Shown here: in pieces, positions 1 to 5,793 of the stretch | How positions within the stretch are numbered: the first letter of the stretch is position 1 | Layout: every line of letters starts with the position of its first letter | Source of the DNA: an uncultured Lentisphaeria bacterium | GTDB lineage: Bacteria > Verrucomicrobiota > Lentisphaeria > Victivallales > UBA1829 | NCBI GenBank assembly: GCA_905211485.1 | Contig: CAJMAW010000123.1 | Location: 1-8,322 of the forward strand | Length of the DNA stretch: 8,322 nucleotides | Reading direction: 5' to 3' | The notes under the pieces: model-generated | Told to the model about the DNA's origin: nothing | The model's input: the letters and a program-made list of their open reading frames with translations, nothing else | The model's database searches: none | Program-made: the position numbers and the translations under genes

Positions 1-452
1 GTCCCGTGATGTCCCGCGTCGGTCACGCCTTCATCAAGGCGCAGATGCGGGAGCTCGGGGCGGTTTTTGCCGGAGAGCTTTCCGGACATTATTATTTCCA
101 GGAAAATTATGTGGCTGAATCCCAGGGTCTGGCTTTCCTCAAACTCGCCAATCTGATCTGCAAGAGAAAATGCCGCGTCAGCGAGCTGGTGGCGCCGCTC
201 CGCAAGTATTTCCAGAGCGGGGAAATCAATTCCAAGGTCGCCGACGTGCCGGGCATCCTCAAGAAAATCCGCGAGAAATATTCGGACGGGCACATGTTTG
301 AACTGGACGGAATTTCCGTGGAATATTCCAACTGGTGGTTCAATGTCCGCGCATCGAACACGGAGCCGCTTCTGCGCCTCATTGTCGAAGCCAAGGACCG
401 GGAAACCATGGAGGAAAAGCGGGATTCTCTCCTGGCGCTGATCCGGGGGTGA
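1..452 (+). CDS. Phosphomannomutase/phosphoglucomutase, C-terminal part (5' end outside window)
   Basis: This is the end of an alpha-D-phosphohexomutase, the cytoplasmic enzyme family that moves phosphate between the 1 and 6 positions of mannose or glucose phosphates for nucleotide-sugar, polysaccharide and glycogen metabolism. About 149 residues are visible. The reading frame is open from the left edge, and no convincing start is needed because homology begins at once (MSRVGHAFIK). The motif GELSGHYYF, encoded at about 75-101, matches the family's sugar-binding loop (GExSGH). RASNTEPLLRL near the C-terminus matches the phosphate-binding loop (RxSNTxPxL) of domain 4. The catalytic serine loop and the metal-binding DGDxDR loop lie upstream, outside the window, so mannose versus glucose preference cannot be judged. 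The next gene is about 200 bases away with a hairpin between, so it is probably transcribed separately. Family assignment is firm; the exact substrate is open. Confidence 0.93.
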   Translation, partial: PVMSRVGHAFIKAQMRELGAVFAGELSGHYYFQENYVAESQGLAFLKLANLICKRKCRVSELVAPLRKYFQSGEINSKVADVPGILKKIREKYSDGHMFELDGISVEYSNWWFNVRASNTEPLLRLIVEAKDRETMEEKRDSLLALIRG

Positions 453-461
453 ATCCCGTCC

Positions 462-471
462 ACAACGTTGT
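462..471. promoter_or_regulatory. Candidate LacI-type operator, ACAACGTTGT
   Basis: A perfect 10-bp palindrome with a central CpG (AACGTT core) lies 10 bases past the mutase stop and about 190 bases before the LacI-family gene. LacI-family operators usually are palindromes centred on CG, so autoregulation is conceivable. Palindromes of this length are expected several times by chance in 8 kb, and I found no second copy before the transporter gene, so confidence is low. Confidence 0.2.
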
Positions 472-480
472 CCCTGCGCG

Positions 481-504
481 GAGGGGGAGGGTGGACTCCC
501 CCTC
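481..504 (+). terminator. GC-rich hairpin after the mutase gene
   Basis: GAGGGGGAG (481-489) and CTCCCCCTC (496-504) form a perfect 9-bp stem around a 6-base loop, starting 28 bases after the mutase stop codon. The position and strength suit transcription termination or 3'-end protection. No T-run follows (the next bases are GGATACGG), so it is not a classic intrinsic terminator. The rest of the gap (505-658) holds a CCGCCGGCGG palindrome but no promoter I can defend. Confidence 0.45.
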
Positions 505-658
505 GGATACGGATGAAGGACGGGACTTCGTTCTTCCCACGCTTTCCCTCTTCCGGCCTCTCCGCCGGCGGGGGGATGCCGCGCAGAGGATCAAAGCCTT
601 TCCGGCAGGATAAAAAAACACCCGGAACATGATGGAAGAAAATGGGGAACGCATCCAG

Positions 659-1687
659 ATGGTGACGGTGAAAGATATAGCCCGTGCGGCCGGTGTCAGT
701 CACACTGCCGTGTCCGCCGTTCTCAACGGACGCGAGAAGCAGGCGAGGATCGGGAAGGAAACGGCGGAAAAAATCCGTACACTCGCCCGCTCGATGAAAT
801 ACTCTCCGAATATGACTGCCCGAAGTCTGCGCACCGGGAAATCCAACTTCATCGGAATTCTGATTCCCGCGCCGACCAACAACCTTTTTGACACGCTCCT
901 GAACCAGTTCCAGTCTCATTTGTTTGAACATGGCTATTTCGGGATCTATTCCTTCTGGAACAGTGCGGAAGACGTTCCCCTGGCGACCCGGGCCGTCCTT
1001 CAGCGCCAGGTGGACGGCATCATTACCGTGGCCCCGGAAATTCTTCCCGATTCCTGTCGAATTCCCGTGATCTCCTTTCTTGCCGAAGACAGGCGTTTCG
1101 ACTATGTCGGCATCGACCGCGCCGCCACTTTCCGGACCGTCATTGATTACCTTTACAGCCGCGGGTACCGTCGGATTGCGAAACCGGATTCTCCCCTGGA
1201 GGAGTCGCCGCGCTTCGGAGAGACGGCTCGGATCTTCCGCGGGGAACTTCTTCGCCACGGCCTTTCCCCCGAATGGATGTTTGACGGATTCCAGGGGAAA
1301 GCCCTTTTTTATGATTCCCTTGCCGTATCTTCCCCCAAGATTGCGGACAGACTTTTCTGCGGGGAAAACAACAAACCTGACGCCGTTGTCATGCCGAACG
1401 ACAACGCCGCCATGGCCCTGATGACGGAAGCTTTCCGCCGGGGAATCCGGATCCCGGAGGATTGTGCGGTGATCGGGGCGGACAACATTGCGCTCTGTGA
1501 TTTCATGTCGCCCCCGCTGACAAGTGTGGCGTTTGACGACGAGGCTAAACCGCTGGCAAAGATTCTGGTTGAATCCATTCTCGAACGGATCGCCGATCCG
1601 GAGGCCCCGCGTCGTGTGAAACTTCTTCCCGGGCGCGTGGTTGAGAGAAGCTCCGTCGGCTGGAAAACACCTTCCTTCACCGCATGA
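659..1687 (+). CDS. LacI-family transcriptional repressor
   Basis: The gene encodes a DNA-binding regulator of about 342 residues, the usual length for the LacI/GalR family. The N-terminal helix-turn-helix reads TVKDIARAAGVSHTAVSAVL (residues 3-22). A hinge region with YSPNMTARSLRTGKS follows, then a periplasmic-binding-protein-like effector domain to the C-terminus, ending in the family's VIGxDN...PPLTSV block. The usual GFDD there is GADN. Effectors in this family are mostly sugars or nucleosides; this one cannot be named. I chose ATG 659 because it puts the HTH at the normal distance from the start and has GGGGA at 644-648, ten bases upstream. ATG 629 or 632 in the same frame would add a short, non-homologous leader and has no better ribosome site. 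The next gene, 202 bases downstream on the same strand, is an MFS transporter and is the likeliest regulatory target. Confidence 0.92.
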   Translation: MVTVKDIARAAGVSHTAVSAVLNGREKQARIGKETAEKIRTLARSMKYSPNMTARSLRTGKSNFIGILIPAPTNNLFDTLLNQFQSHLFEHGYFGIYSFWNSAEDVPLATRAVLQRQVDGIITVAPEILPDSCRIPVISFLAEDRRFDYVGIDRAATFRTVIDYLYSRGYRRIAKPDSPLEESPRFGETARIFRGELLRHGLSPEWMFDGFQGKALFYDSLAVSSPKIADRLFCGENNKPDAVVMPNDNAAMALMTEAFRRGIRIPEDCAVIGADNIALCDFMSPPLTSVAFDDEAKPLAKILVESILERIADPEAPRRVKLLPGRVVERSSVGWKTPSFTA

Positions 1688-1778
1688 CTGTGTCCTCTTG
1701 CCTGAATTTCCGCGTTTTTCTCCTTTTCTTCCGGCACCGCTGGCGGCTGATTTCTTCTGCATCCGGGGAAGGAATCCT

Positions 1779-1809
1779 CGTCCGGGCGCTTCGCGGAGCA
1801 GTCCGGACG
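1779..1809 (+). repeat. Inverted repeat between the LacI and MFS genes
   Basis: CGTCCGG (1779-1785) and CCGGACG (1803-1809) form a 7-bp stem over a 17-base loop that itself contains GCG-CTT-CGC. A perfect palindrome TTCCGCGGAA lies directly after it at 1810-1819. There is no T-run, so this is not a standard terminator. It could be an mRNA processing hairpin or an operator ahead of the transporter gene. No clear promoter boxes are visible in 1688-1889. Confidence 0.3.
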
Positions 1810-1889
1810 TTCCGCGGAATCCGGGAGCGGGAGACGGAGGACCCGTAAACAGAAAAAAATGAAGGAAATGGAAGATACGGGGGAATAAG

Positions 1890-3221
1890 ATGTTTGACAG
1901 GAAGACATCCGCTGATTCTTCATTTTCTCTTTCGCCGACACTGGAACAGCGTCTTTTCTGTGAAAGGAACGCCACGCTTTCCACCTGTTTCGGCGCCATG
2001 GGCGATGTGACGCTTTCCGACAGCGCCATCATCATTCTCTTTGCCCAAATGCTCGGTGCCGGCGACATGTATGCCATGCTGACCACCTCCCTTCTGCCCC
2101 TTTTCAACGGCCTCTGCATCATTCCGATGGCCTTTGTCGCGGAGAAAACCGGCTATCAGAAACTGATTCTCCGGATTACGATGCTGGCGGCCTTTGCCTA
2201 TTATATGGTGGTGGCGTCGCCATTATTCGGGGGCGGGAAATTTTCCGTTAGCGTCATGATTCTGATGCTTGTGCTTTTTGCCTTCTGCAATACGGGCTAT
2301 CTGGCGGGGTGGTATCCGATGCTGGACACCTTTCTGCTTCCGGAAAGGCGGAGTCTGTATTTAAGTTCCATGCGTTTTTCCTGGCAGCTGTCGTCGGCCG
2401 TTTTTCTTTGTGCGGCGGGGATTTTTGTGGGGAAGAGTCCATCTCTTCTGCAGCTGCAGTGCGTTCTTCTGATTGCGGCGACGCTTTTCCTGGGGAGAAT
2501 CTTTTTCATTGCCCGGATTCCCAGTTTCAAAGCGGAAAATATCCATCGCCGCTACGGATTCCGGGGGGGACTGCAGATCGCGCTGGCGAACAAACCCCTT
2601 GCAGGATATTCGGTCTATCTCTTTATCCTGAACCTGGCCGCGTACGGGACGCTTCCTCTGGCGACGATTTATCTGAAAAAGCATTTGCATGCGCCGGACA
2701 ATCTCATCGTTCTCATTTCAGGCCTGAGCATGGTCGGGATGCTTCTCGGCTCCATCGGGACGGGCAGAATCATCACACGACGGGGGATCAAGGACACTCT
2801 GCTGGGAATTCACATCATGTTCGCACTGGTCAATTTCGCCTTGTTTTTCATCGGAGAATGGAACTGCGTCACCGGAATCCTGACTGCTCTCCTGATGATG
2901 GCGTACAGTTTCACTTTCGCCGCCGCCTCGATTGCGTCGACTTCGGAGATGATGGCTCTGGCCACGCCGGGAAACAAGGCGATGGCCATGGCGTTCTGCG
3001 GAACGTTTTATTACACCGGTTCAGGCTTGTCCCGCCTGATTTCCTCTCTGGTGCTCGGGTCCGGCATGCTGGCGCCGCAGTGGAGGATCGGATCCATGAG
3101 TATCTGTCATTATCAGACGCTTTTTCTGATCTATGCGGTCATGATCGTGTTTGCCGCCATCTTTCTTGTCGTTGTCCCCGCGATTTTCCCCAAAGGGGAA
3201 TATGTGTATGATGTCCATTGA
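1890..3221 (+). CDS. Major facilitator superfamily (MFS) transporter
   Basis: The gene encodes a 443-residue inner-membrane protein made largely of hydrophobic segments, consistent with about 12 helices in two halves. About 40 N-terminal residues are polar and probably cytoplasmic. The loop VAEKTGYQKLILR (83-95) resembles MFS motif A between helices 2 and 3. A second motif-A-like loop, GTGRIITRRGIKDTLL (290-305), appears in the second half, as expected from the internal duplication of this superfamily. A polar linker with KAENIHRRYG (214-223) separates the halves. The start ATG has GGGGGAA at 1879-1885, unusually close at four bases. The upstream LacI-family regulator on the same strand suggests a sugar or glycoside substrate, but no sugar-binding motif or catabolic gene confirms this. 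The C-terminus (PKGEYVYDVH) is short and polar. Superfamily assignment is good; substrate and transport direction are unknown. Confidence 0.83.
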   Translation: MFDRKTSADSSFSLSPTLEQRLFCERNATLSTCFGAMGDVTLSDSAIIILFAQMLGAGDMYAMLTTSLLPLFNGLCIIPMAFVAEKTGYQKLILRITMLAAFAYYMVVASPLFGGGKFSVSVMILMLVLFAFCNTGYLAGWYPMLDTFLLPERRSLYLSSMRFSWQLSSAVFLCAAGIFVGKSPSLLQLQCVLLIAATLFLGRIFFIARIPSFKAENIHRRYGFRGGLQIALANKPLAGYSVYLFILNLAAYGTLPLATIYLKKHLHAPDNLIVLISGLSMVGMLLGSIGTGRIITRRGIKDTLLGIHIMFALVNFALFFIGEWNCVTGILTALLMMAYSFTFAAASIASTSEMMALATPGNKAMAMAFCGTFYYTGSGLSRLISSLVLGSGMLAPQWRIGSMSICHYQTLFLIYAVMIVFAAIFLVVVPAIFPKGEYVYDVH

Positions 3222-3262
3222 CGCCTGCGCATGATTGTCCATGGAAAGCGTCTGCGCAGGCG
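3222..3262 (+). terminator. Long-stem inverted repeat directly after the MFS stop
   Basis: CGCCTGCGCA (3222-3231) and TGCGCAGGCG (3253-3262) are exact reverse complements. The 10-bp stem begins on the base after the stop codon. The 21-base loop contains the palindrome TCCATGGA. No T-run follows on either strand, so it is not a standard intrinsic terminator, but its position suggests 3'-end formation or protection of the transporter mRNA. Confidence 0.5.
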
Positions 3263-3305
3263 CAATACTCATGCCGTATTCGGGAGCAGGGGGTTCTGCC
3301 GCGAT

Positions 3306-3343
3306 AAAAAAACTGTGCGGCAAAATTTTTTTCCGCCGCACAG
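3306..3343 (-). terminator. Intrinsic terminator of the perR-rbr operon
   Basis: On the minus strand a 9-bp stem, CTGTGCGGC and GCCGCACAG (plus coordinates 3335-3343 and 3313-3321), is followed directly by seven T (3312-3306). This is the textbook rho-independent layout. It lies about 100 bases after the rubrerythrin stop. The 13-base loop is A/T-rich. On the plus strand the stem is followed by TGGGG, so it should work for the minus strand only. Confidence 0.85.
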
Positions 3344-3353
3344 TGGGGAGTTC

Positions 3354-3423
3354 TTTCCCCCTCCGCTTCCGGTTTTCCGGGAATCATCATGGGATCCCTG
3401 TGGGAAAAAGGAGGAGGGGGAAA
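3354..3423. repeat. Inverted repeat in the rbr 3' untranslated region
   Basis: TTTCCCCCTCC (3354-3364) and GGAGGGGGAAA (3413-3423) are an exact 11-bp inverted pair, 48 bases apart, lying between the rubrerythrin stop and its terminator. The interior has a smaller TTTTCC/GGAAAA pair and the palindrome GGGATCCC (3391-3398), so the transcript could fold into a branched or extended stem. The function is unknown; mRNA stabilisation is the simplest idea. Confidence 0.5.
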
Positions 3424-3444
3424 ATAGCTGGAGTGGAAGCTCTG

Positions 3445-3981
3445 TCAGTAATTCTGGGCTTCGATTTCAAAGAAGGCCTTCGGATGTTTGCAGACGGGGC
3501 AGACTTCCGGAGCCTTTTCTCCGATATAGACATGTCCGCAGTTGCGGCATTCCCAGCGGTTCGGACCGGTCTTGACCCAGACTTCGCCTTTTTCCACGTT
3601 GCTCAGAAGCTTCTGATAGCGCTCCTCATGACGTTTTTCGATTGCGGCGACACGTTCAAAGAGACGTGCGATCTCATCATATCCCTCCGCCTTGGCTTCT
3701 TCAGCGAAGTTTTTATACATTTCGGTCCATTCCTCATGTTCACCGGCCGCGGCGGCCTTCAGATTGGCTGCGGTGTCCCCGATGCCGTTCAGAGCCTTGA
3801 ACCAGAGTTTCGCATGTTCCTTTTCATTGTTGGCGGTCATTTCAAAGATTGCGGCAATCTGTTCAAATCCTTCCTTCCGCGCAACGCTGGCAAAATAGGT
3901 GTATTTGTTTCTTGCCTGGGATTCTCCGGCAAAGGCGAAGGCGAGATTTTTAGCGGTTTTCGAGTCGGGTGCGAGAGTCAT
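3445..3981 (-). CDS. rbr: Rubrerythrin (NADH-linked peroxide reductase)
   Basis: Rubrerythrin is a cytoplasmic non-heme iron protein that reduces hydrogen peroxide to water in anaerobes, taking electrons from NAD(P)H through a reductase and rubredoxin. The product has 178 residues, close to the normal length. The ferritin-like diiron domain shows E20, E53 with H56 (ExxH), E81 and E84 in GEHEEW, and E115 with H118 (EKRH). The C-terminal rubredoxin-like domain has the iron-binding pairs C145-X2-C148 and C161-X2-C164. All ligands expected for both centres are present. The start at 3981 is set by a strong GGAGGA (3989-3994) seven bases upstream and by homology beginning at MTLAPDSKTAKN. The frame stays open to 4086, overlapping the end of perR, but that extension is not rubrerythrin-like. 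It follows perR by 76 bases, probably in one operon, and ends at the terminator at 3306-3343. Confidence 0.96.
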   Translation of the reverse strand: MTLAPDSKTAKNLAFAFAGESQARNKYTYFASVARKEGFEQIAAIFEMTANNEKEHAKLWFKALNGIGDTAANLKAAAAGEHEEWTEMYKNFAEEAKAEGYDEIARLFERVAAIEKRHEERYQKLLSNVEKGEVWVKTGPNRWECRNCGHVYIGEKAPEVCPVCKHPKAFFEIEAQNY

Positions 3982-3988
3982 GGTTTCA

Positions 3989-3994
3989 TCCTCC
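3989..3994 (-). promoter_or_regulatory. Strong ribosome binding site of rbr
   Basis: GGAGGA on the minus strand sits seven bases before ATG 3981. This is the best Shine-Dalgarno on the minus strand of the window. It fixes the rubrerythrin start and rejects the longer in-frame reading from 4086. Confidence 0.85.
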
Positions 3995-4057
3995 AGTTTT
4001 TTTTGATTTTGTCCGTATTCCTCCAACATGCCTTCTCCAGGCATGGAATCGGTGTTC

Positions 4058-4534
4058 TCATGGACGGTTTCTTTCACGGATGGCATCCGCTTCTTTCCGT
4101 TTTTTTCCCGCGGAGGCAGTCTTCTCCCCGCCGAGGATGCATTGACGGCAGGTCCCGCTCAGACGGATTTCCATATCCTCCACAGTTCCGTATTCCTCCG
4201 CAAGCTCGGGAAAGACATGTTCCTGAGTCATGGGCAGATCCAGGATCCTTCCGCAGCTCCGGCAGTAAAAATGATCGTGCCGCCGGACGTCCGGATCAAA
4301 ATGCCCCGCGTCATAGCTTTCCAGGCGCTTCACGACCCCGGCCGCGGCAAAATCGTTTAGAATCCGGTATACGCTTTCCAGTGACAATGTCGGCAGTTTC
4401 CTCCGCACTGCATTCCAGACCTCTTCCGCCGCCGGATGACTGCTGTTTCCCGCCAGATATTCATAGATACTGGCGCGTTGAACCGTCCGTTTCCAGCCGC
4501 ATCTCATGCAAAGACTTTCAAAAGTTTCGCTCAT
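4058..4534 (-). CDS. perR: Fur-family peroxide/metal regulator, PerR-like
   Basis: The 158-residue product is a Fur-superfamily repressor: an N-terminal winged helix (about 1-80, including TLSLESVYRILNDFAAAGVV) and a C-terminal dimerisation and metal domain. Two CxxC pairs, C91/C94 and C129/C132, form the structural zinc site. Residues H33, D80, H86, H88 and D99 line up with the five ligands of the Bacillus subtilis PerR regulatory site (H37, D85, H91, H93, D104). In particular, aspartate in HFDPD replaces the glutamate found in Fur, which favours peroxide sensing by iron-catalysed histidine oxidation. Position directly upstream of rbr fits, since PerR controls rubrerythrin in other anaerobes. 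The C-terminus has a basic extension of about 20 residues (KTASAGKKRKEADAIRERN). The ribosome site is weak (AGGG, seven bases upstream). Fur family is certain; PerR function is well supported by alignment but not proven. Confidence 0.92.
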   Translation of the reverse strand: MSETFESLCMRCGWKRTVQRASIYEYLAGNSSHPAAEEVWNAVRRKLPTLSLESVYRILNDFAAAGVVKRLESYDAGHFDPDVRRHDHFYCRSCGRILDLPMTQEHVFPELAEEYGTVEDMEIRLSGTCRQCILGGEKTASAGKKRKEADAIRERNRP

Positions 4535-4570
4535 GTCCGTACCCTGTCAAGCTCTGTCCGGGAAGGCTTA

Positions 4571-4654
4571 TTGCCATCCATTGATAAATACAAATAATTC
4601 CTATTTTTAAAAAAGCAAGTCGTTTTTGACAAAAAAAACATGTTTTTGCCATCC
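4571..4654. repeat. Direct repeat TTGCCATCC flanking an AT-rich control segment
   Basis: TTGCCATCC occurs at 4571-4579 and again at 4646-4654, 75 bases apart. The two copies bracket the most AT-rich part of the perR/FecCD intergenic region, which also holds A and T runs (4604-4614, 4623-4639) and the likely perR promoter. The copies could be binding sites for one regulator or chance. Confidence 0.4.
4604..4632 (-). promoter_or_regulatory. Candidate perR-rbr promoter
   Basis: On the minus strand, TTGTCA (4632-4627, five of six matches to the -35 consensus) is 17 bases from TAAAAA (4609-4604, four of six). Transcription would begin near 4597, leaving a leader of about 60 bases before perR. The region is full of A/T runs, so other placements are possible. 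I see no convincing 15-bp PerR box; the nearest AT-rich element is GATAAATACAAATAATTC at 4583-4600. Confidence 0.35.
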
Positions 4655-4677
4655 GGAGTCCGGGAACGGGCGGGAAC

Positions 4678-4706
4678 TGGACATCTCCCTTCTTTCGCTG
4701 TATAGT
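4678..4706 (+). promoter_or_regulatory. Sigma70-type promoter of the FecCD transporter operon
   Basis: TGGACA (4678-4683) and TATAGT (4701-4706) each match five of six consensus bases and are spaced by exactly 17 bases. Transcription should begin near 4713, giving a leader of about 60 bases before the permease start. This is the clearest promoter in the window. It indicates that the permease is the first gene of its operon and that no binding-protein gene precedes it. Confidence 0.7.
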
Positions 4707-4757
4707 ATCGCCAGAGAGATCTTGTGAGTCTGCTGAGCAGTGAGTTTGCCGAAAAAC

Positions 4758-4764
4758 GGAGGAG
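4758..4764 (+). promoter_or_regulatory. Ribosome binding site fixing a GTG start
   Basis: GGAGGAG lies nine bases before GTG 4774. It supports GTG as the permease start; no ATG is available at a suitable position. Confidence 0.75.
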
Positions 4765-4773
4765 AAAGGGCGC

Positions 4774-5793
4774 GTGACGAAGAATTCAGGGAATTTCCTG
4801 CGATCCGTGCAGGGACGATGGGCCTTCTGCCTTTTCCTTCTTCTGCTTCTTCTGGCGGCGATGCTGGGAAGCCTCTGCTGCGGGGTGCTGAACCTTCCGG
4901 CAGGAGAGGTCCTGAGCACGCTCTGGAACGGGAATCCCGAGATGGAATACCGCATTCTTTTCCAGATCCGTCTTCCCCGGATTCTGCTGGCTGCGCTTTC
5001 GGGAGCGAGTCTGGCGGTTTCCGGGACGATTCTGCAGGGAGTCATGCGCAATCCACTGGCGTCTCCTGACATCATCGGCATTTCTTCCGGCGGCGGATTT
5101 GCCGGGATTCTGGTGATGCTGATGTTCCCCGCATATACGCATCTGCTTCTTCCCGCGGCGTTTTCCGGAGCGCTTGCGACGGCGTTTCTAGTATATCTTC
5201 TGTCCTGGAAGCGCGGGGCGAGTCCGATGCGCCTGATTCTTGCCGGGGTGGCGGTCTCCTCCATGCTCGGGGCGCTTTCTTCGGCGCTCCTGCTCTTCCA
5301 TGCGGACAAGGCGGGGAACATACTTGATTTCACGCTCGGATCCTTTTCCGCGCGCAGCTGGGAGCATCTGAAAGCATGCTGGATTTATATGGGAACGGGA
5401 TTTGCAGGGGCGGCGCTGCTGGGGCCGGCGCTCAATATTCTGGCGCTCGGGGATGAAAGCGCAGCGGCTCTGGGGCTGAAGGTGGAACGGACCCGCTTCT
5501 TTCTGCTTGCGATTTCCGCTCTGCTGGCGGCATCCGCGGTGAGTGTGGGGGGGCTTCTCGGATTTGTCGGACTGGTTGCGCCGCATGTGGTCCGTCTGAT
5601 CATCGGCTCGGACAACCGTTTCCTCCTGCCCGGCTCCGCGCTTTTCGGAGCTTTGCTGCTGACCGCCTGCGACACCGCGGGAAGGATTCTTTCCCCCGGC
5701 GGCGCATCCGAACTTCCGGCGGGGATGATGATGGCTCTGCTGGGGCCCCCCTTCTTCCTCTGGCTGCTCAGGAGAAATTTTCATGAAACTTGA
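4774..5793 (+). CDS. FecCD/BtuC-type ABC importer permease (iron, heme or cobalamin class)
   Basis: The product is a 339-residue polytopic membrane protein, normal length for the FecCD family. Two copies form the channel of type II ABC importers for ferric siderophores, heme or vitamin B12. Diagnostic blocks are RLPRILLAALSGASLAVSG (66-84), QGVMRNPLASPDIIGISSG (88-106), LGLKVERTR (233-241), GFVGLVAPHVVRLIIGSDNR (263-282) and ELPAGMMMALLGPPFFLWLL (313-332). The first hydrophobic segment (about 16-37) contains a run of leucines. The start is GTG, with GGAGGAG upstream and a good promoter at 4678-4706. The ATPase gene overlaps the end by 11 bases, showing translational coupling. No FecB/BtuF-type binding protein and no TonB-dependent receptor is in the window, so the ligand cannot be named. 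The divergent perR-rbr unit hints at iron. Family is very secure; substrate is open. Confidence 0.95.
   Translation: MTKNSGNFLRSVQGRWAFCLFLLLLLLAAMLGSLCCGVLNLPAGEVLSTLWNGNPEMEYRILFQIRLPRILLAALSGASLAVSGTILQGVMRNPLASPDIIGISSGGGFAGILVMLMFPAYTHLLLPAAFSGALATAFLVYLLSWKRGASPMRLILAGVAVSSMLGALSSALLLFHADKAGNILDFTLGSFSARSWEHLKACWIYMGTGFAGAALLGPALNILALGDESAAALGLKVERTRFFLLAISALLAASAVSVGGLLGFVGLVAPHVVRLIIGSDNRFLLPGSALFGALLLTACDTAGRILSPGGASELPAGMMMALLGPPFFLWLLRRNFHET

Noticed and set aside
107..2122. A 671-codon open frame on the minus strand
   Set aside because: It runs antisense to the mutase end, the LacI gene and the start of the MFS gene, all of which have clear homology. Its translation is Arg/Gly/His/Phe-rich with no recognisable domain, a typical shadow in a GC-rich genome.
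3982..4086. N-terminal extension of rubrerythrin overlapping the end of perR
   Set aside because: The strong GGAGGA at 3989-3994 and homology starting at 3981 show the real start. The 35 extra residues match nothing in rubrerythrins.
3235..4584. A 449-codon open frame on the plus strand
   Set aside because: It is antisense to rubrerythrin and the PerR-like gene, whose ligands are all intact, and it crosses the minus-strand terminator and 3' region. Its translation shows no family resemblance.
4583..4600. Possible PerR or Fur box GATAAATACAAATAATTC
   Set aside because: It is AT-rich and contains GATAAA-like hexamers, but only about half the positions fit the PerR consensus and there is little dyad symmetry. 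Not enough to call an operator.
4626..4654. TTGACA at 4626-4631 as a plus-strand promoter
   Set aside because: The position 17 bases downstream reads CCATCC, which cannot serve as a -10 box. The TGGACA/TATAGT pair further down is far better.
4518..5333. Minus-strand open frame of 271 codons opposite the permease
   Set aside because: It is antisense to a well-conserved FecCD permease and its promoter, with an Arg/Ser/Pro-rich translation and no domain.
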